Positions 33,101-44,264 of a DNA stretch of 64,000 bases are shown here, piece after piece. The notes beneath the pieces are model-generated. The model was not told where the DNA came from. It made no database searches and saw only the letters and a list, made by a program, of their open reading frames with translations. Location: positions 2,728,001-2,792,000 of the forward strand of contig SADC01001204.1 in NCBI GenBank assembly GCA_004194705.1, read 5' to 3'. The first letter of the stretch is position 1; every line of letters begins with the position of its first letter. Source of the DNA: Ditylenchus dipsaci. Its lineage: Eukaryota; Nematoda; Chromadorea; Rhabditida; Anguinidae. A program made the translations under genes and the position numbers.

Positions 33101-36100
33101 TTGATGTAGTGGTTGCTGGTTTGAATCCACCTAGGCGCATACCTTGTTTTTATTATAATTTTGAGTGTTTGAGTGGTGTAGAGGTTCATATACTCATCAC
33201 CAAGGTTATTGGTTTGAACCCCTCTGGGTGCAATCAGTCCCGACTAGAGGTCCTCGATTCATGGTCCTAGTCGGTCCTAGTTGCTGAACAATGATTGGGA
33301 AATGATTGGGAATGCAAGTATGTTAAGTGCCCTTGAAAAAATTATTTTCGATGAAACGTCCCTTTCGATAAAACGGTTTTCGATGAAACGGTTTTCGATC
33401 AAACGGATTTTCGATCGAACGTCCGTGTCCCGACTGAAAGGCAGAGTAAAAGGCAGAGTGAGAAGAAACGCATTTTTATCAAAGGGTTTTCAGAGATTTG
33501 TGTCTGGAATTTTTTTTTATTGGGTAGCCCTGAATCTTAGCTACAGAATGTGACCAAAAAAAAAGTTTATGAACAAAAAAAGTTTACAGCCCTTCCCGCG
33601 TTAAAAAACATGGAATTTCCTCTCAGTCATTGGACACTAGGCTTAACGGGCAAATATAAATGAATAGGCAAAATGAATATACTATTACAGTCAAAAAGGA
33701 TATTTAACAGGCATTTTCGGCAATTTGACGGGCAAAAAAAGTACCACCCATTATATTTTGGAGTGGATACTCTATATAACATAACTGGAAGTTTTTTGCG
33801 CTACCTTGAATTATTATGTTATATAGGTGTTCGACTGTATAAATGACGCTACTGGAATATAATACTACTACTGCCCCCTGAAAAAAAGGTACTGGAATAT
33901 ACCTACTGGAATACTATACCTATCCCCCCCCCAATAATTTTTCATTTAAATTCCTAAGCCTTGAAATTATTGAGCAGGTACATTCCAGTAGCCTTTTTTT
34001 GGGTTTGGGGGGGGGGCGGTGATGGGGTGGCTTGATATATATTCCAGTAGAGTCGTAAGCGATGTAATGAGAATGAAGTTCTACGCTGTAGCGCAACTCA
34101 GGAACTTTCAAATCCATCTTACAGAATGTTTCGAATGTAAGTCTGTCAATGTATATATATTTTGAGAGAAAAAAATTCTTGTAAAAACGAAAAAAATCGG
34201 AAAGAAATTAAGACAAACTTAGATTTTTTTAAAGGCCATATCTCAACACTCAGATTTTCAAAAATCATTGTGCCACATGAGTTTTGTAGCTCTTGAACTG
34301 CGCCACAAAAAAGCACCAAGACTTGTAATATCGATACAACAATTAATGAAAAAAATTAGACCAGTTAAAATGATGAATTAAAAAAATTAAAAAAGTTACG
34401 CGCAAAATTTATTTCACCGAAAAAATTGCGTCACCCTGTATTTATTTCCTACATCCCTTTATGACCTCTTGAATTAAAAAATTTCAAAATAAAAATTAAC
34501 TAACCAAATTTATAGCTTCAATAAACAGGTTATAGTCAAAATAGTTTGCAAATGGAATAAATAGTTTTGCAAACAAAATTATTATCTCATACACCATGAA
34601 CAGGGTGGAATGAACTAGGGCCAAAGGAAAAATAAGTCTCATACTTAAAATATTTTCGCGGATTTGATAAGCTTTTTGCAAGTTGTAATTGCTTATTTTA
34701 CTATAAATTGTTTTTTAGATAAAATAGTTGCTCAAATCACTTACTTTATGCTTTGCTTTTTAATAAAAAGACGCAGATAAGAATCACCTAAAGTGATAAT
34801 CAGGTCTGCGCCGAGCATAAAAAAGTTCATTACTCTAAGTTTATCTGCCGTATAAGGAGAATTCGGATTGCAGTACGCTTTCTGGACTGAAAAATCATCT
34901 AGGTGAAAAATGTAATAGGTATATGTGGAAGTGATTGTCATCTGAAAATTTTAATTTATATTAATTTTGGATACCCTATTTTGGAAATCCATATTTTTGA
35001 AATATTTATTTTATGTCTCATTGATTTCAGACCACCCAATTAGGGTCGATGAGCATGAAAGTGCGGTTATCGTTTCAGAACAACGTGCTAACCAGAAATT
35101 TAATTATTATTAAAATTCTTCTTTCGCAAACCCTCCGAAAAAAATATGCCTTTTTTTCAACAAATCCCCCCTGTTGATTTTTTTGAATTTTTTTTGCCAT
35201 AACTCTTGAGTCTTTTTATTTCTTATTCATTTTTCATTTTTACAAAAAAATTTGGGTGAAAAATTTTTTGGTAAAAATTCCACCCATGTAACTACAAAAT
35301 AGTATTTTGTAAGTATTTTGAAAATACCTATAACTACATAGGTCTTAGGCTTAGCCTTTGGGCTAGGGTAGGCCAGCGTATATTAGGATGAATTAAAACG
35401 GACCCCAGACCCCGGGAAATTGGTAAGAAGAATGATAAGAAATAAAAACTCTTAAGAATTTTGTCAAAAAAAATTAAAAAAATCAACAGGGGACCAAGGT
35501 GACCAAGGATGTTGCGCAAACACATATAAAGCCAAGGCAGAATGCTTGACAAGGATGGAATGTTGCAGTCAAAGGTCAGTCTCATGGCAAGCGCACTCAA
35601 CGTGGCAACCACGTAGTGAGTTAGCCCTGGGCAGAGAGCCATGTTAATCTCATGTTAACAGAGCTAGACCTAAGATTATGCCAAAAAAAAGCATTTGTTT
35701 AAGCCGGTGCTTGCCCTTGACAATTTTTTTCAGGTTTTCGGGCTATTCTGTAATTAAAATCAAAAAACCGTGGTTGGTTAAATGGCTCAGCCATTTATGT
35801 ACATGATCCAACTTTAAAAATAACTGAATAAAATACCATAAGAAACACGGAAAGAAGACCCGCTTTGACTGAAAGCTTTTCATAGGTTTTCACATAGCAA
35901 CTTGCGCAAAATCTTTCCATGCAAACAACAGCGTGAAAAACAGTAAACCCGAGAATTCCACCTGTGCTTGGTATTTTGAAAGCCTGACATTGCCAGGTAG
36001 AGACCAGATAAGAACATGGGTCATCAAATCTTACAAAATAGACCACCTTAACTTTTTACATAAAATTTTTTGATTAAAACTTATCTAACCTACCACGTAG

Positions 36101-37173
36101 GCAAAGTGCTCAACGAAATCAAATACACAATGTACAAAATAAAACATTGATCCTCCCAGAAAAATAATCTAAATCAAAAATTGTTTATTGGCCTGAAAAT
36201 TGCCTGCGGACTTGGTGGATGAAAACCTTTTTGTAAATCTAAAGCCTTTCCAAAGTACAAAAAAGTATTACACAGTCTACTTTTGGGGCCTGTTTCAGTT
36301 TAGGGGGGGTCACCAATTTTTTACTATAATATAAAAAAATGAAAGTAGATTATGATCAAGCTGAAGATAACCATGTTGACCACCTTGATCAACATCATTA
36401 CTTATTACACTGCTTATATAGGTTCTTGAAATTACTATGATTACCATTATAACCCTAAAAATTAAAAATTTAAACCCGAGGTGAACCACCTTCTATATTA
36501 GGGTATTTTACACGGTTGTGTCACTAGACCTCGGCAAAAAAAGCCTTAATATGCTTTTATCTAGTGAGTCTGGCACGGAATCAGGTCTAAGGTGATTCTG
36601 TGCGCGTATCTCTTACCTATCAAGCCCTCTGCGCTTATTTCGGGCGAAAAAGGGTTTCTTTATGCGGCAGGCCTCAGTATTTGAAACTATGTTCAAGATC
36701 TTTTTTACCATAGCCTTCTTAAAAAAGCGTTTGTTAAGCCCTTATTTGTCCCCGTCCCTCCCACAAGATTTTTGACTGTCCCGCAGGTCAATGTCCAGTA
36801 AGACAAATCCCTAGATTTGTATCGCGAGACAGGATCTGTGGGACAGCCAAAAATCATTTCTGAAGGTCTAAACAGTCGCGAGGATTAAAAAAAACCCATG
36901 TCCCGTTGCTCTAGGGGCACTTGTCCCATGTATCTTGTCTCGCAGGAGTATGATGGCAATCTAAATAAAAATTTAATTAACCTTTAAATTAGTGTGCAAT
37001 GTGACTCCCTTCTTTGAATTGTCTAAAGATTGTCTTAAGCAAACAATCAATAAAATAAATGCCGTCATGTTTAGTAAAGAGTGAGTTAAATGCATTGCAA
37101 ACAAAGGAAAGGATTTGACAAAGTCTGCAGCTTCCGTACAGTTCGTCATCTGAGAACTAATAACTGAAGACAT
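30166..37173 (-). CDS. srab-like serpentine chemoreceptor
   Basis: Six exons: 37173-36982, 36168-36090, 36051-35813, 34941-34745, 34691-34505, 30308-30166; phases agree at every join. TM1 ends with LHTNLK, TM2 is GGSMFYFVHCVYDFVEHF. TM3 follows DPCSYLVSTWQCQAF and ends VVCMERFCASCYVKTYEK, the srab/sra signature. The second ectodomain loop is YCNPNSPYTADKLRVMNFF (TM5 follows). TM6 opens KAYQIRENI. The last exon gives IIGVYIVCS, then (after one missing base at 30281) LVTFLVLLKQMQN and ends YYFKLFHKQIE. The 4.2-kb intron before the last exon contains a nested pair of transposons and a palindrome. It is predicted to be a chemosensory GPCR on neuronal membranes. The three receptor genes in this window share the minus strand, as in a receptor cluster. 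Confidence 0.78.
30635..32096 (-). mobile_element. Tigger/pogo-type transposon nested in the outer element
   Basis: TA|CAGTCAACCCTCGATTTAACG ... CGTTAAATCGAGAGTTGACTG|TA. It is 1.46 kb, with extra inner copies of the terminal word ('gacgttaaatcgagagtg', 'gacgttaaattgagggtt'). It inserted about 35 bp inside the left end of the outer element. A 170-bp G-rich repeat sits at 30850-31025. Confidence 0.85.
31030..31804 (-). pseudogene. Tigger/pogo-like transposase, degenerate
   Basis: The ATG is at 31804 (MSTPRKRRAISLEENKAII). The N-terminal part resembles the CENP-B/Tc5 helix-turn-helix region (HDQLEEALVVWHRQSRSQNI). A short intron at about 31512-31465 follows. The DDE part is broken: a stop after 31705 and frame changes near 31260. 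C-terminal pieces still read TGLFWPLLPNK and KKRITEIVYANMSGTEK then PLLVIGKAAKP, a clear DDE_1-superfamily signature. It ends prematurely at 31030 next to a repeat. Confidence 0.8.
33085..33250 (+). repeat. SINE-like tRNA-derived repeat, copy 1
   Basis: Contains 'gatgtagtggttgctggtttgaatcc' and, 65 bp later, 'gagtggtgtagagg...ggtttgaaccc'. It is closely similar to 63040-63190, and the B-box-like core recurs reversed at 61750-61795. Confidence 0.55.
33845..34440. repeat. two overlapping palindromic repeats
   Basis: 33845-34055 is an inverted repeat ('tactggaatata...' / 'tatattccagta') with C and G runs. 34060-34340 is a diverged relative of the 6231-6981 palindrome. Both lie in the last intron of the srab-like gene. 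Confidence 0.6.
35150..35515. repeat. repeat with GGCCAGCGTA core and CCTTGGTC end
   Basis: 'caaatcccccctgttgattttttt' on the left and 'aaaaatcaacaggggaccaaggtgacc' on the right, with 'taggcttagcctttgggctagggtaggccagcgta' between. It lies in the TM4-TM5 intron of the srab-like gene. Confidence 0.65.
36180..36980. repeat. repeat-derived intron sequence
   Basis: The first srab intron. Pieces related to other repeats are visible ('gcttatttcgggcgaaaaagggtttctttatgcggcaggcctca', 'ttttggggcctgtttcagtttag'). No gene is seen. Confidence 0.4.
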
Positions 37174-37614
37174 TTTCGGCTACCGAAAAGATAAATTAGC
37201 TCAATGCAACTTATTTCTAATTTAAAAAATTTAATTTTGTCTAAAATACTTAGTACATTTTATTGTAGCCTTGAAATTTATAGTTCTGTCAACAGGGTTT
37301 TTATTTCCATGAGAGTTTGCCTTGTTTATCGCTTTAATTGGTTTAAGCAAACAGGGTTATTAACAAAGGCTCCACTTATCATTTTATTTTTTAACCACTC
37401 TGAACTATTGGAATATTTTCCAGACATTTTGTTGTACGCCGGTGTATAAGACAAATTTGCGCTGGCGCTTTTTTTTTCAAAATGGCCAGCGCTGGCAAAA
37501 CTTTCTTTAGAGGCCGATTCAGTCGCTTTTGGTCTCCTTTTTGCCGTAAAACGATGTTTGTATGACCGTTTTTTCATTTGAAAATTTTGGAGTGAAAAGA
37601 GCAAAGAGCTTTCA

Positions 37615-37690
37615 TTGAAAAAACCCGATACTTTAACCCGATACTGCAGGAGACCCGCCTCAGGGTGTCGGGATATCGGGGTGTCGTTTT
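37615..37690. repeat. pogo-type terminal fragment
   Basis: 'cccgatactttaacccgatact' and 'cagggtgtcgggatatcggggtgtcg' are words of the family terminus. A partner fragment is at 41058-41140 ('agggtgtcgggttattgaggtgtcgaatt'). Confidence 0.5.
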
Positions 37691-37934
37691 CCTTAAAGGG
37701 CCTGACCTCTTCCTACTCGGTGGTCCCCCGCCAATTCAAAAATTTTCCCTCGATCATTGGACTTCTGTACGGATTTTTCCGCCACGTTTCTAACAAAACT
37801 AGGCCTGGAATCAAATTTTAGGCTTAGTTTTGTTAGAAACCTAGCGGAAAAATCCGTACAGAAGTCCAATGATCAAGGGAAAATTTTTTAATTGGCGGGG
37901 ACCACCGAGTAGGAAGAGGTCAGGCCCTTTAAAG
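37691..37934. repeat. TTTAAAGG-ended foldback element
   Basis: The arms 'cttaaagggcctgacctcttcc' and 'ggaagaggtcaggccctttaaag' extend through 'cattggacttctgtacggatttttccg' to a loop at about 37803-37828. The stem is about 105 bp. Confidence 0.85.
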
Positions 37935-38225
37935 GGGCAGGAGAAGAGTGCGCCAAAATCACTTTGCGCCAAATCACTTTGAAACAATTCAATTTGCGCC
38001 AATGCAATTTGGGCCAAAATAAAATTGCGCCAAAATCACTTTGCGACAATTCAATTTGCGCCACAATCAAGCTGCGCCAAATCACTTTGCGCCACTATTT
38101 CTACCGATTTCGGTGCCAAATGACGGTTATTATTATTGCCCATTGATTAAGATGTTTGTATAGTGCCGTTTATGTTGTTTTTTGCTTGTTTACTGCTGTT
38201 TTTTTAACTGTTTTCATCGTTCAGA

Positions 38226-39909
38226 TATGGCCAACGAATATCGTACTGAAAAAGGAAAAATCATGGGGTTCTGCAATGGCTACACAATGAGCTTTCGTCG
38301 CGTGCGCCAGCATGATGGAAAGTGGATATGGCGATGCACGAACAAAGGCTGTGGAGGAACTGCGACATCTGCAAATGGCGAGGATCTGGTCGAAGAGAAT
38401 CTGCATTATGGGCATTTGCCGGACAAGGAGCTCGTCGAAGTAAGTTTTGTGCCTTGCGTTTGCGTCGTGTCAACGATGTCTGTTTCTAGGTCAAAAAGAG
38501 AATCTCAGATGCGGTCTTAGCGGCAGAAAGCAATCGTGACACGCCGGCTAGAAGCATTGTCGATGGAGCCTTTGAAGGACTTTCGGGAGAACTTCTTCTT
38601 ACAATGCCGGCAAGAGAAACACTGAGGGCGCGCCTGACTCGTCATCGCAGCAAAGATATTGGAGCCGTGAACAGAGGAGACAACAGCACCGAGTGGCCGG
38701 ATAGCGTCAAGCAAACGAAGGACGAGAGGGCTTTTCTTCATTATGACTCAGGTACGGGATATTTTGGTTAATGCTGGTGTCTGCTTTACTTGTAAATTTG
38801 TAGCCACGGACAGGTATCTTGGGCCACCGTTAGAACCAGGATTCATTGGGCCTGCTCCGCCACCAAGATTTCTCATCTTCACAACAGCCGATCTTCTTCG
38901 TCTACTACAGATAACATAGTGAAATTTCGTAGTGGCAATTGTTGCATGCTTTTTTGTTCCAGGAAAAGCGTCATTGGGCTATGGACGGAACATTCTTTGC
39001 CGCAGCCAAGGACTACAAGCAGATGTATGTGGTGGGCTTCTATGCTGTGAATGCCGATGGAACCAGCTTCTTCTATCCGTGCATCTACTTCCTTCTCCAG
39101 TCGAAGAAAGAGGAAACATACCACGAAGTTTTTTCGAAGGTGTTTCAACAGTTTACGGTTGATCAGTTTCCGACTTCAGTAATGATAGTTATGATAATTG
39201 CATTCTCTTTTTAGTATATTAGTTACAAGCAACTTCAGATTTTGAGACCGCTGTCCAGAATGCAATTCTGAGTCTTTTCCCTGATGTGTCTGTCAAGCAT
39301 TGTCTATTCCACCTGTATCAAAGTGTCTACAAGAGGGTTCAGAAGGAGAAAATAAGAAGTCTTTGGGCAATTTTGGACGTCAAAATGGTGCTTCGCTGCA
39401 TTAAAATTAGTTTTATGACTGTTGCAAACTATTTTACAGAGTTATTTGCTTATTTTGAAAGGAACTACATCCGCCGTCCAAATGGGAATGACGCAATTTA
39501 TCCGGCTTCGTTGTGGAACATGCACGATCGAACGAGAGATGGCCTGCCGCGAACGAATAATGGAGTTGAAAACTGGAATGGTCAATTCAACAGCTACTTC
39601 CGCCATCATGATCCTGCGTTAGCAGACGTGATATTCAAGCTGCAAATCGACGAAGAAAAGACACGGCAGAACATAGAAACGTAATCTACCTTTCATTTTT
39701 ACGTTATATTCTTTCAAATATCTTTCGCTTTTAGTCGGACACGCAATCCGCTGACTAGAATAACTGGAGGGGTAAGGTCTCAGAGAGCAATCTTCTCCGG
39801 CAATCAAATTCAGCAGCTGGTGGCCAACTATCGCAATGGAACAGGTCTGCCCCGGATTGAATTTTTGGTCTCGATCGCTGCCCACCTTGAAAAATACCAA
39901 GGTCATTGA
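38226..39909 (+). CDS. FLYWCH-MULE transposase
   Basis: Starts MANEYRTEKGKIMGFCNGY; residues 1-70 are a FLYWCH-type zinc finger (WIWRCTNKGCGG ... HYGH). Exons about 38226-38437, 38490-38750, 38803-38910, 38962-39178, 39220-39681 and 39735-39909, separated by short introns. The catalytic MULE part has HWAMDGTFFAAAK (first Asp), then TSDFETAVQNAI (second Asp) and KHCLFHLYQSVYKRV, then NNGVENWNGQFNSYF (Glu). It ends IAAHLEKYQGH. The DDE set is visible. Splicing near 38910 is not clean and a segment after 39380 looks short, so activity is uncertain. Such proteins bind the terminal repeats and cut and rejoin DNA. Confidence 0.8.
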
Positions 39910-40120
39910 AATGTGGTGTTAGATATCTTTGTTGTTATTATTTGTCTTTGGAATTCGAATAAATAAAGGGTGTTATTCATGTGGTTATTATCGCTGTACG
40001 CTTGCTTAATTATACTAAATAATACCAACTACAAAATAAGGTACTCCAAATAATGTCAACTCCAAAATGAACAACTCTAAAAACTGCTTACTCCACAGAA
40101 TTGATACTCAATGACAACTA

Positions 40121-40308
40121 CAGTCGAACCTTGATCAACTGCCACCCCTGGGAACGCCGATTTGGTGGCGGTTCGTTGAGGGTGACGTTTTACTGGGGGT
40201 GCCGTTCTGCTATAAATATTGTGTGCCTGACTGAATAGGGTGACCAAAGGATGGCGGTTTAAGCAGGGTGGCGGTTTATCGGGGTGAAGCTTTATCCAGG
40301 TCCAACTG
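40121..40308. repeat. pogo-type MITE nested in the MULE
   Basis: TA|CAGTCGAACCTTGATCAACTG on the left, 'tttatccaggtccaactg' on the right. The interior has several 'tggcggttt' words. Confidence 0.65.
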
Positions 40309-40683
40309 TTCAACAGAAAATATATATTCCGAAATATTCATGCTCGAAAAAATAACTACTCCAAAAAGACAAATCCATCAAATTTATACACAGTGTATGC
40401 ATAACAGTACACAAACATCTTAATCAATGGGCAATAATAATAACAACCGCCATTTGGCACCAAAACCGGTTGAAAAGAGTGACGCAAAGTGACTTGGCGC
40501 AACTTGATTGTGGCGCAAATTGAATTGTCGCAAAGTGATTTTGGCGCTAATTGAATTGTTTCAAAGTGATTTGGCGCAAAGTGATTTTGGCGCTAATTGA
40601 ATTGTTTCAAAGTGATTTGGCGCAAAGTGATTTTGGCGCAAATTGAATTGTCGTAAAGTGATTTGGCGCACTCTTCTCCTGCC

Positions 40684-41057
40684 CCTTTAAAGGACCATGA
40701 AACTTGATAAGCACAGCAATTTGGAAATTTTGAATTCGCGCGGGACCACCTCAATTTTGTCAATAATGTTTTCGAATTCTTTTTTGTTTGCATGAATTTT
40801 TTTTCAAAATATAGAACTGCTTACTAGTTGAGCCCAACGTTGCTCGACATTGCCAGATCGGACGACTTATCCTACTTACACTTCATTATAACCACTTACA
40901 TGAGACCGTATTAAAAATTTACTCATAAATGAAATTCAAATTTTCAATGCACAGAAAAAAATTAATTCAAAAACATTATGGACAAAATCAAGGTGGTCCC
41001 GCGCGAATTCGAATTTCGCAAATTGCTGTGCTTATCAAGTTTCATGGTCCTTTAAAG
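40684..41057. repeat. TTTAAAGG-ended foldback element
   Basis: The arms 'tttaaaggaccatgaaacttgataagcacagcaattt' and 'aaattgctgtgcttatcaagtttcatggtcctttaaa' are near-perfect, with 'gcgcgggaccacctcaatttt' further in. Confidence 0.85.
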
Positions 41058-41059
41058 TG

Positions 41060-41940
41060 TCGAGCACCTGGCCGAATCAAGTGTTGACAGGGTGTCGGGT
41101 TATTGAGGTGTCGAATTAAAGAGGTTCGATTATAACAAAATTGTATTTGTTAATTGAAACAGCACTTCCGCTCTAAGGAATTGGAGTTTTAGCTCGCTAA
41201 AAATATTTCTATCACCCTGTAGTATGTTTAAAAAATATTCCCATACTATAAGCATTGTATGTAAGCATTTATTTTAAATTCTTAGAAATAGATTTAGTTT
41301 TTTAATTTTTTTTCATTTTATTTTTGGTATTGACCCGCGAGTCTTCATACCCCTACACCTTTTTTATAGAATGTTGGTGACATAGGTGAGATAGATGTTG
41401 GTGACACTATAGTATGCTTTTTGATAAAATAACAAACAATTTTTTTAACAAAAAACTCAAATTTATTGCTTTTTCAAGTGGTTGACTATTTGGGACTACA
41501 TTTCAAAAAAAGTTAGGATTGTTATTTGCTTTTGCTGCATTCATTCATTTTCTGCATTCTATTAAGGTGCCAAAGGTCCCAAGCAAGTGGCTTGCTTGAG
41601 TGACGCACAACCATCACACCCTGCTGAGACGGGCTTCAAGTAAGCCGAATCTGGGAAATCCTTAAAAGCGGAGCAGCTGCTATCAGTACATTGGCTGTTG
41701 GAAATGTAGGATGTGCTAATGTCTCCCTAAAAGTGAACTTTTTGTAACTGATGTACTCTCTGCTATCATTACCTGCATGGTAACTGAACCATCTAGTGCA
41801 TCACTTACTACCGCATACATGTGACAATCTAAAACACACAAGTTTTTATAAACTTAGTTGTGATTGTAGCAATGCCAGAGCTTTGATCTGCTTTTTTCAT
41901 AATTTTACGTCAAAATCTTACTTTTCAACACAAAAACAGC
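41060..41940. other. no gene recognised
   Basis: Repeat debris to about 41140, then AT-rich sequence. A slightly GC-richer stretch at 41570-41680 has no readable ORF that I can support. Confidence 0.4.
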
Positions 41941-41944
41941 AATA

Positions 41945-42369
41945 CAGTTGAACCTGGAAAAAAGCCACAACCAAAAGTTTGTTCCCGCCTAGGGTCCGAC
42001 ACTTTTTTACCTCTATTTTTGAAGGTTTTGCCAGTTATATTTTTACACTCTCATCCCAAATATCGCAAGGATTCCTATTTTACAGATCGTTTTTCAAAAC
42101 TTACAAATAGGGTAATTTTAAAAACAAAACCTTAATATAAGCTCCCCCCATTTTGAAAACAGGTGGCCTTATACCAAACTTTTGTTTTTTAAATGACCCT
42201 ATTTGTTAGTTTAAAAAAAAAAGTATCGGTTAAATCGGTATCTTTGCGATATTTGAGAGGAGAGTGGGAAAATATAACTGGCAAAACCTTCAAAAAATAG
42301 AGTTAAAAAGTGTTGGACCCTAGGCGGGAACGAACTTTTGGGTGTTGCCTTATATCCAGGTTTCGACTG
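41945..42369. repeat. complete pogo-type MITE, TA target site
   Basis: TA|CAGTTGAACCTGGAAAAAAGC ... CTTATATCCAGGTTTCGACTG|TA. Long inverted arms carry the family block ('cgcctagggtccgacactttttt', 'atatcgcaaggattcc'). Confidence 0.85.
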
Positions 42370-42744
42370 TATTGTTTTTGCTCTAATATAAGCCACTTCT
42401 CGACTTTGAGTCTATCTCAAAGCAGAGGCGATATTCCGCAGAGCTGTTTATTGCTTTTTTTACTTCCACAAGCTCTATCCATTCCGCTTTCTATATTTTG
42501 GTGAGATCGTGACAACTCAATGGCGCACCGTCCCATATATAGGACACCCAAAAACAGCACTTTCACGTCAAAGTTTTATGTTTTTGGAACATTCGTATTT
42601 GATTTGTAATCAAATATGTTTTGCAAAAGCGAGCTGCATCATGGTGCGCGCATTTAAAGGTTTGAAATTTTTAGATCGTAGTCTTGAAAAAGATAATTTA
42701 AAGAGTCAATTTGAAAAACAAAGAACAACAACATCTCAAAAATG

Positions 42745-44154
42745 TTAACCTGTTGATTGACAAAAGGGGTATACTAAAACGGCTTGCAGAGAATCTCCTG
42801 TCTGGGTGAAGCATTCGCCGCTCTCAGTGCACATGCAAAACTGGTTGATGTCGTTGCAAGTCAATGTGATAGCTCCAACAGCACTGCCAAATGGATTTGG
42901 ATCACTGATGCTGTTGTAGAAAGCCTTGCTCAAAGGGTTGGTGCAAGAGCAAGTGGCTTAAAAACCATCAGGAGTACTTGAAGATTTTTTATTATCTTAA
43001 AATTTACCTATAGAGGCACTATCTTTGGCTATTTGGTTGTCAGCAGTGTTAAAGATAACAGAAGCAGTAGATGCAGGCTGGGGCTGGCATTCTGGAAATA
43101 ATAATTTGTTATATATATTTTAAATCTCAAAAAAAAAGTCCCAGAATTTTACTTAAAAATCTCGAGATCGACAAAAAAATACTCGATTTTCGGAGGGTTA
43201 AAAATAACTGGACATGTCTTCATAATAGAAAAAATGTGGTATTCATAATCAAAAGATTCAATTTTCTTACGATTTGCTGGAGTCGGAGTTGCAGTGCTCG
43301 CTAGAAGGGTAGAAAGTGTAATGGCCACAGTGGTTGGTGGCACTGAAGTTAGTACAGGGGTTGAGGGTACTTGAGTTGATGGTAACGTAGGGACTGCAGA
43401 TGTGGGAGGCACAGGGTTGAGCTGGGCAGTGCAGAGGTTGGCGGCACAGGTGTAGAACTTGGCACTGCAGATGTCGGTACTACACTTGTGCTCAGGGCTG
43501 GTGTGGATGCACTAGTCAATTGGACGGTGGACAGTGATGGCACACTAATAGATACACTGGATGGCAAATTAGTCGAGCCAATAGTAACTGTGGGTGCAGA
43601 TGGGGTGGTTACTGATGGTAAAGCGCTACTTGCCACTACAGTAGATAGTGCAGGCACGGTAACCGCAGCACTGCTTGCCACAACAGTAGATATACTAGGC
43701 AGACTAACACTAATACCTGCAGTCGATGCGCTGGCAGAATAGATGGTGCGCTGCTACTTGCAGCTATGCTGACTGTTGGCACAGTTACTGTGGAAGGAAC
43801 CACTGTAGACGGAACAACTGTAGACGGAACAACTGTAGAAGGAACAACTGTGGAAGGAGCAACACTGGACACTTGTACTGTGGGAAGCAAAGTGGACGGG
43901 GGAGCTACAGATGTTGGCAAGCTCGCAGTAGATGGTGCGATAGTTGAAGCAGCTACTGTTGAAGTCCGCTGAGTAGTAACAGCAATGGTTGTTGGAACAA
44001 CAGTAGTAGGGGCAACAGATGTAGAAGCTAAAATAGTAGTAGGTGGTGCAGCTGTTGTAGCGAGTATTGTGGTAGGCGTGGAGTAGTTGCGACAAAAGTG
44101 GTAGCTCCGCATAGATCGATTGAAGCTGTAGTACTAGCAGAGCTTGCAGTTGCA
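42745..44154 (-). CDS. mucin-like secreted protein with C-terminal Cys-rich domain, 5' incomplete
   Basis: Exons 44154-43271, 43091-43008, 42976-42745. The first is about 290 residues of Ser/Thr/Val/Pro-rich repeat: TTILATTAAPPTTILAS, five tandem VVPST units (around 43800-43850), PTSALPSSTPVPPTSAVP. Such regions are normally heavily O-glycosylated and extracellular. The last exon is a compact Cys-containing domain (CSCTNPLSKAFYNSI ... TCNDINQFCMCTESGECF). Four single-base frame breaks occur at short homopolymers (44080, 43738, 43414, 42955); adding one base at each restores one frame. No signal-peptide exon was found upstream; a MITE occupies 44265-44480. Role unknown; surface coat, gut or cuticle mucin are options. 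Confidence 0.65.
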
Positions 44155-44264
44155 CTTAAAATAATGTGATATGATTGCTTTGTTGACCTGTTTTGTGTCG
44201 AAGAAAAAAGAAAATGGTTGGTACATTTATTTTAATTTGTTTTGTTTTAATGACCCCATTTTAA

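Larger units (their letters stand above)
30597..33837. mobile_element. outer TIR element, TA target site
   Basis: TA|CAGTCGAACCTGTCTATAACATAA on the left and TTATGTTATATAGGTGTTCGACTG|TA on the right. It is 3.24 kb including the nested element at 30635-32096. No transposase of its own was recognised. A short ORF at 32655-32805 (+) and ORFs on the minus strand at 32415-32779 have no known match. Confidence 0.7.
37936..40683 (+). mobile_element. MULE transposon with 9-10 bp target duplication
   Basis: The ends GGCAGGAGAAGAGTGCGCCAAA and TTTGGCGCACTCTTCTCCTGCC are flanked by CCTTTAAAGG on both sides (37926-37935, 40684-40693). Because that sequence is itself palindromic, the exact duplication length is ambiguous. 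Subterminal arrays of 'ttgcgccaaatcactttg' fill 37950-38095 and 40485-40670. It lies exactly between two TTTAAAGG foldbacks. A pogo-type MITE (40121-40308) is nested in its 3' part. Confidence 0.9.

Noticed and set aside
35340..35380. TTAGGC-like words suggesting telomeric repeat
   Set aside because: Only one or two units in a dispersed repeat core; no tandem array.
35334..35642. 102-codon hydrophobic ORF in the srab region
   Set aside because: It overlaps a palindromic repeat and does not fit the receptor exon series.
43488..43972. Plus-strand ORFs over the mucin region (VEGTTVDGTTVDG-like)
   Set aside because: Antisense shadows of the Ser/Thr/Val repeat; the minus strand has splice sites and a Cys domain.
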